DNA from: Arbacia lixula
Lineage: Eukaryota; Echinodermata; Echinoidea; Arbacioida; Arbaciidae
Length of the DNA stretch: 64,000 nt
Assembly (NCBI GenBank): GCA_963669155.1
Contig: OZ022588.1
Coordinates: 3,003,728 to 3,067,727, forward strand
Reading direction: 5' to 3'
A program made the translations under genes and the position numbers. Below, in pieces: positions 46,953 to 60,200 of the stretch (position 1 is the first letter of the stretch; each line of letters starts with the position of its first letter). Below the pieces are notes generated by a model. It was not told the origin of the DNA and did not search any database. It saw only the letters and a program-made list of their open reading frames with translations.

Positions 46953-47049
46953 AAATAAATGATCACATTTTGGGTGGAGAAATTTCAGTCTGGGGAAAGG
47001 GTGAGATCCTTGACCCTTGACCTCATCAGCAGAGGTCTTTGACCTTTTA
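46953..47049 (-). repeat. Duplicate of the last-exon 3' end and 3' UTR
   Basis: Matches 47168-47264 with about a dozen changes, including GAGGTCTTTGACCTTTT and CCTCATCAG. Keeps the reading ...KVKDLC then TGA. Confidence 0.85.
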
Positions 47050-47241
47050 AACAAACCAAAACATATACCATACAATTCCGAGGACAAGATCAATTATGTT
47101 GAATTAATAATAATGTTTTATGTTGTTTTAATCGGCGTCCCATAAAGTAAGTCCAGGCTTAGAAAACTGAAATAAATGATCACATTTTCGGTAGAGAAAT
47201 TCCAGTCTGGAGAAAAGGTGAGATCGTTGAGCTTGACCTCA

Positions 47242-47370
47242 TCAGTAGAGGTCTTTGACCTTTTGGACAGCGGTCTGCCAGCTGCCCGTCCAACGATTCT
47301 CTGCCACCATTTGCTCCTCTCGTTTGGTTCTGATCGTCTCCAATCGCCGCTCATAGTCTGCCACACATTT
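47242..47370 (-). CDS. CCDC180: CCDC180-like last exon with stop
   Basis: KCVADYERRLETIRTKREEQ then MVAENRWTGSWQTAVQKVKD, L, Y and TGA: 42 codons plus stop. Acceptor TTTATGTAG, phase 0. A longer open frame overlapping it on the same strand is a frame shadow. Its 3' end is duplicated at 46953-47049. Confidence 0.8.
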   Translation of the reverse strand, partial: KCVADYERRLETIRTKREEQMVAENRWTGSWQTAVQKVKDLY

Positions 47371-50300
47371 CTACATAAAACATGGCAAGGCACATCAAAA
47401 TCAAGGCATGTAGTTACAGAGCTACCAACATTGACATTCCTCAACCAGGAAGATTTGGGGAAATTTCATCAGAACTCAGGAAGATGTCTATCAAAGGATC
47501 TATCAATAATTAGGGAGATTGTGTGATGTGATGCAGTAATGTTGATGTCTTTTCAAGGAGTCTTATGTGAAATCAGGTAGAGTTAGGAGCTCTGCAGTAA
47601 CTTTAAAGCACTTTTGATATAAGTTTTTATGTAGAGCACTATATATATAAGGTATGATTGCCCTCAAATGATCAAACAACTATCTTTCATCTAATCATGA
47701 ATCAGTTTAACAGATAAGTTGCAATCAAACTCAAGCAAAACTTCCAAGGGAAACTTGGCAATCATTACTGTGGATATATCATCAATGTGATTGGTTACTA
47801 ATGTAAACTAGAATCAGTTGCACCATGTGATATCACAGAAAGCAAAGGGTTAATTTCAGGTAAACATGTTTTACAATACAACGCTATATTCAGACTGCGT
47901 CAAGAAGTAGGCCCCTGCATTTGCAGACAAGGATCTCAGCTGAATATGCCAAAGATGCTAACAAATGTTGCTTAGTATAGGGTGGCGCACATAAGTATGC
48001 ATACCTCATGGCATTAACCTGACAAAAGTGTTCATTATTTCAATATTTTTCAACAAAACTTCATAATTTTTTTCAAAGTTCATAGATGAGATAATACACA
48101 ATTGTATTTATTTGTAATACTCATCAGTTATTGGCTGCTTCCCCCTTGATTTTCACAATTTTTGTTTTTAACAAAAGAAGTGATAAACCTCTTTGCTTGG
48201 GCTGTCAATTTGCCCTTCTTGGCCTTCCGTTTCCTGTCTGAGAGATGAGGCCATCCCTTCTTAGCCCAGGTGGATGTAACAAATCTTTTACTTCTGTTCA
48301 ATATTTGTGCTACTTCTCTAATGCTTTTACATGCTTGTCGTAGTTGAATTACCCTTTTTCTTTCTGAAACAGTTGCATTTTTCCCCTTGTTTCTTGCCAT
48401 TTTGATGATCCAACAGGTTGACACTGAAAATTCCAATCCTCCAAGAAGAACCTCAAAGTTATAGTCCAAAAGAAACAGCTGTAAATCCATAAAAAATTCT
48501 TGAAATTTCCTCGAAATTTCACATCACGTAGGCTGCTATCTTAGAAGTGATTGACAGCAGTTTCAGACTGATTGGACCTATATCTACCGAGATATGGCAG
48601 CATTGCACAGTTAAGAGGGTATGCATACTTATGCGCGTCACCCTATATGACATGAACGTTCAAAGGATTTTGAGAATGATGATATGTCCATGCCTGCCGC
48701 CGCTACTCACCTCCAGGGCATTATTGCGTGTGGTGAAAGCAGCTTGGTGCGCCAGCGTGGTCTTTTGCGTGGTTACCGTTGCCGTGGTGGTTGGTTTGGG
48801 TGCGGCTTCGGGCGGAGCCATCTTGCTCTTCCGGCGGCTGCGTGTGGGGGTTGGGGAGGGCTCAATCTTGGTGGGAGGAATGGGCGGGGTGGGGTCAGGC
48901 GGCTGCACGCTGAGGGGTAACCCCTCCCACTGACGGCTGCCCCGCTCAATGAGGGGCACATACTCGTTGTCCTCTAGAGGGAGCCCCGCCTGTTTCCTCC
49001 GCATCAGGGCACTGGTCTTCATGCGCTTCGGATCAACACCTGTAAACATGAAGGAACACCATTACCTACTTTATACTTGCACATAATAATTTTATTATCG
49101 CCTTACACAATTGACACAACTTGTGTAGGCACGTTCATCTATCGTATGTTCCAGCACAATCTTGTTTATATGTACAGGGGCCCATATCACAAAAAGGGAG
49201 TTGCAATAGATAGGAACTTTGCAATCTAGTGCAATCAATTGCAAAAATGATATCAATTGCAAGTAGCATGCAGCATATTGATACACACAGCAACACCCAG
49301 AGCATGTGTTGGTTATTGGTTCCCTAAGTATCATTGCATTGTCAGAAGCCAGCTGTAGACTTAATGTGATGTCACCACCCCGGAGAAACTATGCGCAACT
49401 TTCAAATCCCTCTCAGGTCCTATTATTCTCTAATTATCTCGCAAACTGATTTAAAAAATCAATTTGATTGCTCTTGATAGTATTAACAACAAAAAAAAAA
49501 ACTATAACATATATCATCTCTCCACAAAAAACATTAAATTCTTCTGTGAATAAGCATTTGTTCAGTTCTTAAAAAAAAAAAAAGAATTTGAACAGGCTGA
49601 AGAGAAGATTAGCCCATGGGACTCACGGCCAGTGATGACATCATCCACGACTAGCTCCGAGTCAAGTAAGAGAAGAAGCTGCTCAGTTGTCGAGGCCAGC
49701 TGCTTCACAAAGTCATCCCCAGAGGTCTTGATCTCATCCTGAGTGAAGGGGTGAGGGATGGGGCAAGGCAAGAAATTCAATCAGTTCTCCTCGTTATTCA
49801 GAATCAACCCAATATGTTTTAACGGTTTCATTCCAATGGAACTTTTCATGTCTTTTCATGAAAATCAAAAAATCAAAAATGAAAATTTCCCTCACATTTA
49901 TCATTACTTCAGCTTCCAAATTTGTGATGTTAGGTTCATAAGAAATCTAATTTTCTTTGTAGAACAGAACATACATATTCTGAAAATTGTAGTGTCTGTA
50001 ATATTGCTATACCTTTGCCTTTATAACAAAGTTGGCATTCTTAAAATTGTTTTCTCTTTTGGTGTATCCGTCCTCCTTAAAGTTAGCACAAACACACACG
50101 CTTGCTTGTCAAAGTAGTTTTGATTGTCGATGGACATAGATAAAGTTTAAGTTTCACAAGCTGTTAAACATTTACATGTAAATCTTCATTATTTTGTTTT
50201 TTCTACATCTTCTGGCAGTTCAGCCCAAGAGATTATTTTTCATTTGTCGATTAGCACGGTTCCTACCATGGCCCTATCTTTAAGCTCAAAGTTCATTGTC

Positions 50301-51059
50301 ACTGAGGGTTCATAAAGTGAACTGTCATGTAATTATCTTCAGCAAATCAAAGGAATCTGGGTTATCCAACTTGTTATCTCGTCAGCTGTATTGTAGTGAT
50401 ACTTGTCTCACCTGCAAGTTTTTATGAATGATACCTACACGACAGGCTTCGTTCTGTCTTACCTTGAGAGCCTGGGCGTTCTCATCAACCCCGGCTATAT
50501 ACTCCTTCCTCCTCTCCTCTTCCTGACTACAGAGGGCCTCCAGCCCCCTCGCATTGTGGGGGTGACCTAGGGTGGGGCGCAACAGAGTCTGATGCTTGAC
50601 CTGAGGGGGTGGGGAGGGAGAGCGATAGACATTTCCAAGGATATATATATTTATAGATATGAAATCCCCCTTTTTGCCAAATCCCAAAACTTTTGATTTG
50701 CTAAAAATGAGCTACAGCACTTTTAAACTATACTGTTTCCATTGGTTTAGTGAAATAAAAAAATCAATAAAGTAATCATCGCTGTGTTAATTTGTATCTA
50801 ATCAGCGCAAAACTGGTACCAAATGAAAGAGAAATGGCCAGATAATTTGGTTGTGTGTGAATCTCGAAAAAAAGTTTCAGGTTTTGGCAAGGTGGGTCTC
50901 ATATAAAATGGAGAAACAAAAGGTATATACATAATAAAAAAGGCAGCAACAGAATCTAAAGCGGGCATGACAGTTATTGCTTGAATGCGTGTATGCGTGT
51001 ATGTATGTATGTATGTATGTATGTATGTATGTGTGTCTGTGGGTACTTGTGTGTGTGTG

Positions 51060-51094
<35 letters not shown>

Positions 51095-51202
51095 GTTTAT
51101 GTATGTGTATGTGTATCTGAGGGTACTTGTGTGTGTATGTGTGTGTGTGTGTGTGTGTGTATATGTATCTGTGAGTACTTGTGTGTGTGTATCTGTGAGT
51201 AC

Positions 51203-51266
<64 letters not shown>

Positions 51267-54200
51267 ATAATATAGTGTAGTTTGTCAACTAGTTTGTCGA
51301 AAGGCCTGGAGTTTTTAATTAAAGATACAATTAATAAATGATACCTTACGGTACAAGTTGTTAAGTAGAAAAAAAAAAAAAAAAGTACTCACCCTTGCCT
51401 TCTCCCACTGAGCCATCTTCTGGGTGAAGTGGCCATCTCCCTGCTGCATGAGTTTGTCTGCCTTCTGGAAGTGTGCTTTGAGGAGCTGCCTGATGACCAG
51501 TGCAGGCACCTTGGCCACCTCCACCTCAAGTCTCTCCAGCTGCTCCCGGAACTCTGGGGAAAGAGGGAGAGAGATCATAGGGAATGAAAAGGACAATGAT
51601 AGTGACAGTGACAGTGACAAGGAGTCACTTTGGCCACCTCCACCTCAAGTCTCTCCAGCTGCTCCCGGAACTCTGGGGAAAGAGGGAGAGAGATCATAGG
51701 GTATGACAAGGACAATGATAGTGACAGTGACAGTGACAAGGAGGAACCTCACCCACCTCCACCTCAAGTCTCTCCAGCTGCTCCCGGAACTCTGGGCAAG
51801 GAGGGAGAGAGATCATAGGGTATGACAAGGACAATGATAGTGACAGTGACAGTGACAAGGAGTCACTTTGGCCACCTCCACCTCAAGTCTCTCCAGCTGC
51901 TCCCGGAACTCTGGGGAAAGAGGGAGAGAGATCATAGGGAATGACAAGGACAATGATAGTGACAGTGACAGTGACAAGGAGTCACCTTGGCCACCTCCAC
52001 CTCAAGTCTCTCCAGCTGCTCCCGGAACTCTGGGGAAGGAGGGAGAGAGATCATAGGGTATGACAAGGACAATAATAGTGACAGTGACAGTGACAAGGAG
52101 TCACCTTGGCCACCTCCACCTCAAGTCTCTCCAGCTGCTCCCGGAACTCTGGGGAAAGAGGGAGAGAGATCATAGGGTATGATGATAATAGTGACAATGA
52201 CTGACAGTGACAGTCCCAGTGATAATGACAGTGACACTGATAGTGACAGTGACAGTGACAGTGACAAGGAGTCACCTTGGCCACCTCCAGTCTCTCCAGC
52301 TGCTCCTGGAACTTTGGGGAAGGAGGGAGAGAGATCGGAAAGTATGACAAGGACCATGACAGTGACAGTGACAATGGCAGCGCCAATGACAAAGATTGTG
52401 ACAGTGAGAGTGACAATGATATGACAGTGACAATGATAGTGACAGTGACAATGACAGTCACAATAATCATGACAATGACAGTAACAGAGAAAATGACAGT
52501 GACAGTGACAATGATGGCAACAGTGGCAGTGAGAGTGACCATGACAATGATAGTCACAGTGACAGACAGAGTGACAATGACAATGAGAGTCCTAGTGACA
52601 ATGACAAGAAGACACCCTGGCCATCTCTACCTCCAGCTGCTCCAGCTAGGGAGTGTAAGAGATCAATCATGACAATGATAGTGACGGTGACAATGACAGT
52701 GACAATGACAATGATAGTGACAATGACAGTGACAATGACAATGACAGAGACAATGACAGAGACAATGACAGTGAAAATGACAGTGACAATGACAGAGACA
52801 AATGACAGTGACAATGACAGTGACAGGGAGGCATCTTGGTCACCTCACCTGCCTCTACATGCTCAGGGGACTCTGTTCAGAGAGTGAAGTTTAGGGCCAA
52901 ATGGTATGACAAAGCCAATGACACTGACAATTACATGTCTCTAGCTTGAAATTCTTTTCTCTTGATTTCATTCTAAGAAAAAAAAATCATACACTACACA
53001 GAAGGAATTAATATAACTTAAAATGGTATTACCAGTGTTAACTCATCTATAAATTTGTACTGGACGCCAACACCGTACCTTGCAAGCACTGGTTGTGGTA
53101 GTCATCAGCCTGCTTGTAGTAAGATTGCACCTTGGTCACCACTACATCGGCGCATTGCTCAAAGAACTCATGGATCGCCTGGGGCCGGGTCACAGGACGA
53201 CTCCCTTTCTGTCGGTAGTACAGCTGCCAAGCAACATCAAATAGGAGCACCATTACCATTAGGATCCGATGAGCCGTTTTTCTCGTAGCGTATTCACAAG
53301 TCATTATGTATTGTTAATGTATTCACAACTGCCGGGTACCAGGTTATTTCATTGACAGGCATGATTCAGTTTCGATGAAGGGGAATGAACATTACATCTA
53401 TACGATGTTACTAGTCAGACAAAATTCAGACGACTTTGGAAGTAAACATTACTACCATATTGGTTGAACGATGTGCATAACATTTGCATACATAATGAAA
53501 AGGGTCTATTCAATGTCGCTGCTCTGTGTTTGAAAGAAATCTTAGTATCACACCCTTGCACATCTGGCCAAGACATTCAATTCCACACCTGTTCGACATA
53601 TGCCTATTTTTTATTTTGTACGCTAAGAAACTCTGCAAATAGAGTAATTGCATTTCTGGGGATTTTCAGTGTTCCAATGATTGTGCTGTTTATAAGTTCA
53701 TGGCTACCAAATTTCTTTTGGTGTGAATGCCCCTTTGAGAGTGTGGAACTTACATCAGCTGTAGTCAGCAGGCCATCCAAAGCATCTTGAAGGGTTCGCC
53801 GAATAAGAGCCAAGAAATGTCTGCACGGGAAGAAAGAGACAGAATTTAAAAGGGATATATAGTCCACCCTGAAGATTAGTTGGTTTCAATAAAAGCAGAA
53901 AATGAAAGAAACATATTAGTTAAGGTTTGACGAAAATCTGTCAAAGGGTAATTGAGTTAAGATCTTTTAAAAAATGTTGTGACATCACGTGCAAAGTGCT
54001 CTTCCATTGGATGTGTGCTGTATAATTCCATTAATTGCCCTTTTTCTGTTTTTTTGATGAAGGTATGTAGAGGTATGTGTGTAAAAATGTGTTTCTAATG
54101 ATGCATCAAAAGCACAGATAATATTATGCATATCCTTTTGAGAACAAAAACGAGATGTTTGGATATATTCAAATCATAAACATGTCTTCAAAATGCATGT

Positions 54201-57200
54201 GTCAGTATCAATTTTGAATAGATGGACATAAAACATATGAAGCATTATGTAATAAACATTTATTCTCCAAACAATACATCATCAAAATAACATTGGGTAC
54301 TTCATAGTACATCATGTACGAAATGGCAAAGGATCAAATCAGACAATGTGCATTTCCCTTCAAGCATCAAAATAAATATGAGATATGTGAATAATACCTT
54401 TAAATTGATAGAAAGATGTCATTACTACTTTGTGAACTTACGTCTCTTTCTCTGGCTTTTCTCCAAACACATAGTATTTAGGGTCAAATTTCAGTCCATT
54501 GTTCTTATTCTTTTGGGTCCTGTGTGAAAGAAGAAACAAAAAAAAAAGAAGATAAAAAACAGAAATAGTGTAATTTACCTTTGAACATGCAGTAATTATT
54601 GCATTCCACCACAATACATATTTTGCTGTTGTTTTTATTCATTTACATAATTTCAAATTGTAATTAATTGAATGCTGCACAAATGCACAGTAAGAAAACA
54701 TTAAATGTATTTTAAATGTTTCCATGGTGAGAGTGATACTGTTTAGTAAACACTAACCCTTTTGGTAAAACCATGTGGTGGTAATTTTTTGGATAATTGA
54801 CCCACTTATGGGGTGAAAAAAGGAAAAGAAAAGTGAAAAAGAGGAGAGGTAATTTTTTATTTTTATAACACTTACACAATTGTAGTTTTAGTTTTTGGTG
54901 TTTAAAACCGAAAATAAATGGGATGAAATGGAAGTAGAAGGAGAGAATGGTGATGAGAGTTGTGAACTAGTCACAAAGTAGTTATACAGATTAAAAAAAA
55001 AAATGAGAAAGGCAAAGTGTGGAGAAGTTATAGTAATTGTTTTCAACTAACTATAGGTTTCTTTCAAAATTTGAACAAATCTCAATGTTTCAGGCAGTGT
55101 GCTTTGTCCGTCATCCAGAGAACAACTTGTACAACCACATGGTGTTACTGTAAGTTTTACTGTTTTCTAAACAGTATTTATTAGGAATAAAACATTGTTT
55201 TGTAATCTTTCTGTACAGGTAACATAAATGTAGGTTTCAATGTGTAACATTTCTCAAGGGAAAACAAATTTGATTTGGACTATAGGCAGGGTGTCTTTCT
55301 TAATAGGTGGTCACTACAGCACGGTTCACAGAGTAGTGATTTTGAGCTAAGTTAGTTTCTCTTAATGTACAATAAATCATTCTATCCAATTTAATGACAT
55401 TTGGGACTAACAGATATAATTCCCATAATCACAAATGCGTTAAATTTAGAAACAAAGACCAGATCGTCTAGGTACCAAATGGCACTAACCCTGAAGCACT
55501 CCTTCTTGGGTTGTGATCAGAAGTCATTGAGGTCGTGCGCTTCATGCCGGTGACCTTTGACCTGTCCTTATCGCTAGGCTTGGCAGGAGGTCTGGCTATT
55601 GATTTACTACTCCCCTCATTGGTGGCGGACACTGGCTGGGAAGCTATCTGTCTCGTTGTTGCTAGAGAGAAAAGAGATGATATTGGTGTATATATTCCAT
55701 TTATTGCAACCACTTTTCATCTATGTATGCAAATGTCAATGGTTGGATTAAAAATACAAAGATAAGTATACATATCATATTTAAAACACAACAATGGCAA
55801 TACAAACTATAATTAGTTTCTTTTGATATCACATGAACAACCATCAAAGCACATGAACTACCTAAATTTCACTCAATTTATATAATTTTCTTTTTTTGTT
55901 GTTTTTTAAAGACATTCCAGGCACACGCCCACGAGTACAGATAGTGTGCTACATCCTCTACATAAATGAAGCATGCTTTCAAATTAAGATTACCCAAGAA
56001 AGCCCTTTCCACTAAAATCTTCCAACTAAAATCTAGAAGAATATTATTTTACTTTTGACTCTCTCTTAGATACAATAACTCTTAGTAGTCAATTTAGAAA
56101 CGTGTTTTTTTTTCAAAATTAATAAATTTGATTAATCCACAATCAATCATTCTGAATAAAAATGTAATGACACATGTTAAAGTAAAAAATGAATAGAGCA
56201 ATAACATAAATGACTGTAATGAAGGTAAGTGAATATCACATCAAAGAAAATCATGTCTGTTATGTTCTACTTGTTCGCAGGCTGAAACCAAAAAAAATAA
56301 CAGAATATTGACAACAGGAATGGGAAGACGGAGGATATAAGAGACTGACTTACATGGAGTGGCCATAGGAGTTTCTTCATCTTGACCTTTCATCTTCATC
56401 TTCTGAGACCTGTAATCAACATGTTATTGGTCAAATGTCTTGTAATATTCTAAATTTCTTCCATGTGCCATTAAAATGTTTATTTGCACATGGAACACAC
56501 ACAAGTCCCATGAATCAGCAGATTTTCTGACGTACAAGGTGTTAACATGTCCCTGGTCATCCATTCACTTGATCTTCCTTTTTCTTTGACTTTTAAAGGG
56601 ATAGTCCACCCTGAAATAACAGTTGCTTTCATTTAAAGCAAAAACAAGCAAGAAACATATTAGCGAAGGTTTGATAAAAATCCGTCAAAGGATAAAAAAG
56701 TTACGCTTGTTTGAAGTTTTGATTTTGTGATGTCACGTGCGAGATGCTCTCCCATATATTGTGTACTATTTTTTTATGTAAATTTTCATAAAAGCATATG
56801 CATCGTTTTACCTTTATATATCATTAGAAACATGTATTTACACTCATACCTCTATGAACAAAATATTCCTTCATCAAAAACAGAAGAAAACTAGAACAAT
56901 TCGACAAGACAAGAAACTATCATTAATCAGGGAGATTGGGTGATGTGATGAAATCAAATGCAGTAATATTGGTCTATTTTCATGGAATCTCTTGCAAAAT
57001 CAGGGAGACTTGGCAGCTCTGATACTGGGCTGAAGAGTAAACTCAAGTCAAGTCAAGTCAAGTCTCTGTGGATAGCTTACGTGAGGATGTTTTTAATGAC
57101 AGAGACCGCGGCGTCTTCTGACTGCAACTTGGCGGCCTTGAGGGCAGCGGCCGTGCTGGTGGTCATAGGTGTATGAACAACGGGGGCAGCGGACGTATGG

Positions 57201-60200
57201 CTGGTGGGGGCAGCAGCGGGGGTAGTGCCCCCTTGGTGGTCACCGCTGAACCCAAACTACAAAGATTACATCAAAATACAGACATAGAATCATGACTAAT
57301 GTCTGTTTGAATATTTTGTTTGGGCTGTGGCTATATCATCATCATCACGTGCCGTCTTCGACGCGAAGGTTGGCCACCGTGGCTCTCCACCTCTAGCGGT
57401 TTTCTGCAGCTTTCTTTGCTTCCACATAAGAAGTTGATAAACTCCGTTTCTTGAACTCCATTACATGGCTGTATACCTTTTGAATAGACATTTATTCATA
57501 TTTGATAGGGAATTAGGGACCATTGGATAATTTCTGTGTCCAAAAATAAAAGAGAAACTAGTGCAATTCTACTGCCACACAGTCAATAAATATGCCTTTT
57601 GTCAATCTATCTTTTTTTATATAGATAATTTTCTATGTGCAGAATGGTTTTACATTCAATTGAAATTGGGCCATTGAATTCATACTAATTGCAAAAAAAT
57701 ATATAGATTTGGGGAAAATCACACAATCCTCAGTCATCATCATCATCATCATTACAATTGCTGACTTACTTTGATGGTCGGGTTCTGGTTGCCCCGGGAC
57801 ACGGGCGCTATGGGGGGGACTGGGGGGACGTTGATCAGCAGGTGTTTGACACAGTTGAGATACTGGGCCCTCTCATCGAAGGCCTGGAAGAGGGATGGTA
57901 GGGTCTCCAGCAACTCGCCTGGGGTGATTTGCTGTGACCGCAAGGTATGGATAGAAATGTGATCAAGAGACCATTGTTCACTGACTGATTGAAGTGGAAA
58001 ACAAATTTTGGCAATTTGATGCCCAAAACTACAGATATTTAATAAAAGATCACATGTTATAAACAACTTGTATCCTTTCAAATCAAGTCAACCCAAATCA
58101 AATGAAGTCAAGTTATATCAATTCCAATCAAATCAAGTCAAGTCAAGTCAAATTAAGTCAAATAGAATCAAGTCAAAGCAACTATTAAAAGTCATATCAA
58201 ATCAAATCAAGTTGTGTCATGTCAAATCAAATCAAGTTGTGTCAAATCAAATCAAATCAAGTCAAAGCAAGTCACATCATTTCAAATCAAGTCCATCACA
58301 AACCTCTTTATCAAGGTTAGGCTTCTGGCAGGCATCCACTCGAGTCTCCAGCGTGTTGAGCAGCCGCATGAGCCTCTGGGCCTGGGTGTTACTGGCCGCG
58401 ACCTCCCCCTTGATCTTGACCTGCGTGTTGTTCAGCCACCTGCTCAGCTTCTCAATGAACGTAAGGTCAAACAGGTGGCTCTTGAATCTGGGAGAAAAAA
58501 GCAAAAAAAAAAGAGGTCATCATCATCATCAGCGTTTGATGTCTGTTTGTCCCTCCATGTTGTTCTGGGTATCCCACAAGGACTCGTTTTGGTGATTGAA
58601 AAAGTTGAACTCTCTCATAACCATTGGTGTGAGGATGTGTGAAAAGCCTCAAACTTACCAGCTATGCTAGACACCTGAAAACAAACATGAAAGATATTGC
58701 CCTCTGACCTCCTACAGTAACCCGACCTGTCCTTCTATTTGTCAGCAATGCTAACATTCTGGGGAAAAAATACATTGTCCTATGACCTTTGACCAGATGG
58801 TGAACACACTCGTCCACCTACCTGCCTGCAATGCTAGCGGCCTCAGAAAAAAAAAACACATTTTAGTCTGTGCCCTTTATACCCTGATACTGACCTCACA
58901 CGGCCTCAATATTGCCAGCGATGTTTGTGGTCTGAAAACAGAAATTAATTACTTTGCCTATGACCTCTGACCTAACATTGACCTCACCTGTCCTCAAACT
59001 TGCCAGCAATGCTGGTGGCTTGAGCCAGACGCCTTGACTCCATGCCCTCCAGGTCAGCCATCACAAAGCCCTCAGCAGAGTCAATCTTAGTAGCCAGCTT
59101 CTCTAGCTTCTTCTTGTATACCTCCACCTCCTCCGGGGAGAAGTTCCCCCCATCGGAGAAGAGCCTGGCGAGACAAAAAGAAAGAAATTTAAAGGGATAG
59201 TTCACAGTTCAGTCATTTTCTTTTCTGTTTTGCAATGTAAGAGAATGGACATCTGGGATATAGGTTTATAAAAGTATTGTGACATTGTTACAAGCCATGG
59301 GTGGCTTAGTGGTAATGTTACTGCCGAACAAGGTTCAAATACCTGGCTGGTCTTTGTTTTCTCTGCTCGTTTCTCTTGCAGATTCATCATTATATCTATA
59401 CATATATTTTTCATGCAAAGTGTAAGTGAAATCAGATCATTTATCATGATAAAAACGTTTCAAGGTTTCTTCGGTATCACCTTTGTTGAAGGGGCCAACA
59501 GTCCAAAATGATTGGAGGGGAGTTTTATAATAAATTGAATTAACAGAATTAAACTTTCACAGAAACAGATCAGACGACCATGATTCTTGTTTCCCTGGAA
59601 AGAATATTTTTCATTGAAACCTGTACATAAAGACCATCTGGGCCCAGTCTTAAAATGGACTGCAATTGATCACAATTTGATTTGTGATTGATATCAATCG
59701 TAACTCTGTACATTACAGATACAGTAATTGATTTGCAATTGATTCAGATCAGTCGTAACTATTTAGAAGACATGGCCCTGGTCATAAATACGGTATTTCT
59801 TGTCTCCCTAGAGCGTTTTTTGTATACAGGTTTGACAATCTTCATAAAGTCAGTACTTCATGTACACTGTGTTTAATTTTTCTCAGACTGTTCCCACTCT
59901 GTTTCTCTGATATGTTTGCTCGGAGCAGACTTACTTGAAGGACTTGATGAAGCGTGCATTGGACTCTCGGAGCATCTGAAGGGTGTCGTCAAGGTATGTG
60001 CGGAACTGCCTAAGAGAGGCTCGGATCACATCCATGTGGCTCTCCACCTTGGTGTTGACTTGGTGGGACAGGGACACGAGGCTAAGAACAAGACATAAAC
60101 AAAGTTGAAGCTATAAAAGGGATGGTAGTGGTACATATTACTGGACAGACAGGGACACGAGACTAAAAAAGAGACACAAACAAAGTTGGAGCTATCAAGG

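Noticed and set aside
47118..47444. 108-codon minus-strand frame over the last CCDC180-like exon
   Set aside because: Wrong frame; the spliced 42-codon reading joins exon r in phase and ends in a stop.
48660..48710. Reading exon r through to the stop at 48660
   Set aside because: A consensus GAG/GTGAGT donor interrupts it and the downstream exon joins in phase. Intron retention giving this shorter end remains possible.
51424..52175. Plus-strand 62-codon proteins repeated in tandem (STSSLSSCSRNSGERGRE)
   Set aside because: Antisense translation of the 119-bp array; identity comes from the DNA repeat.
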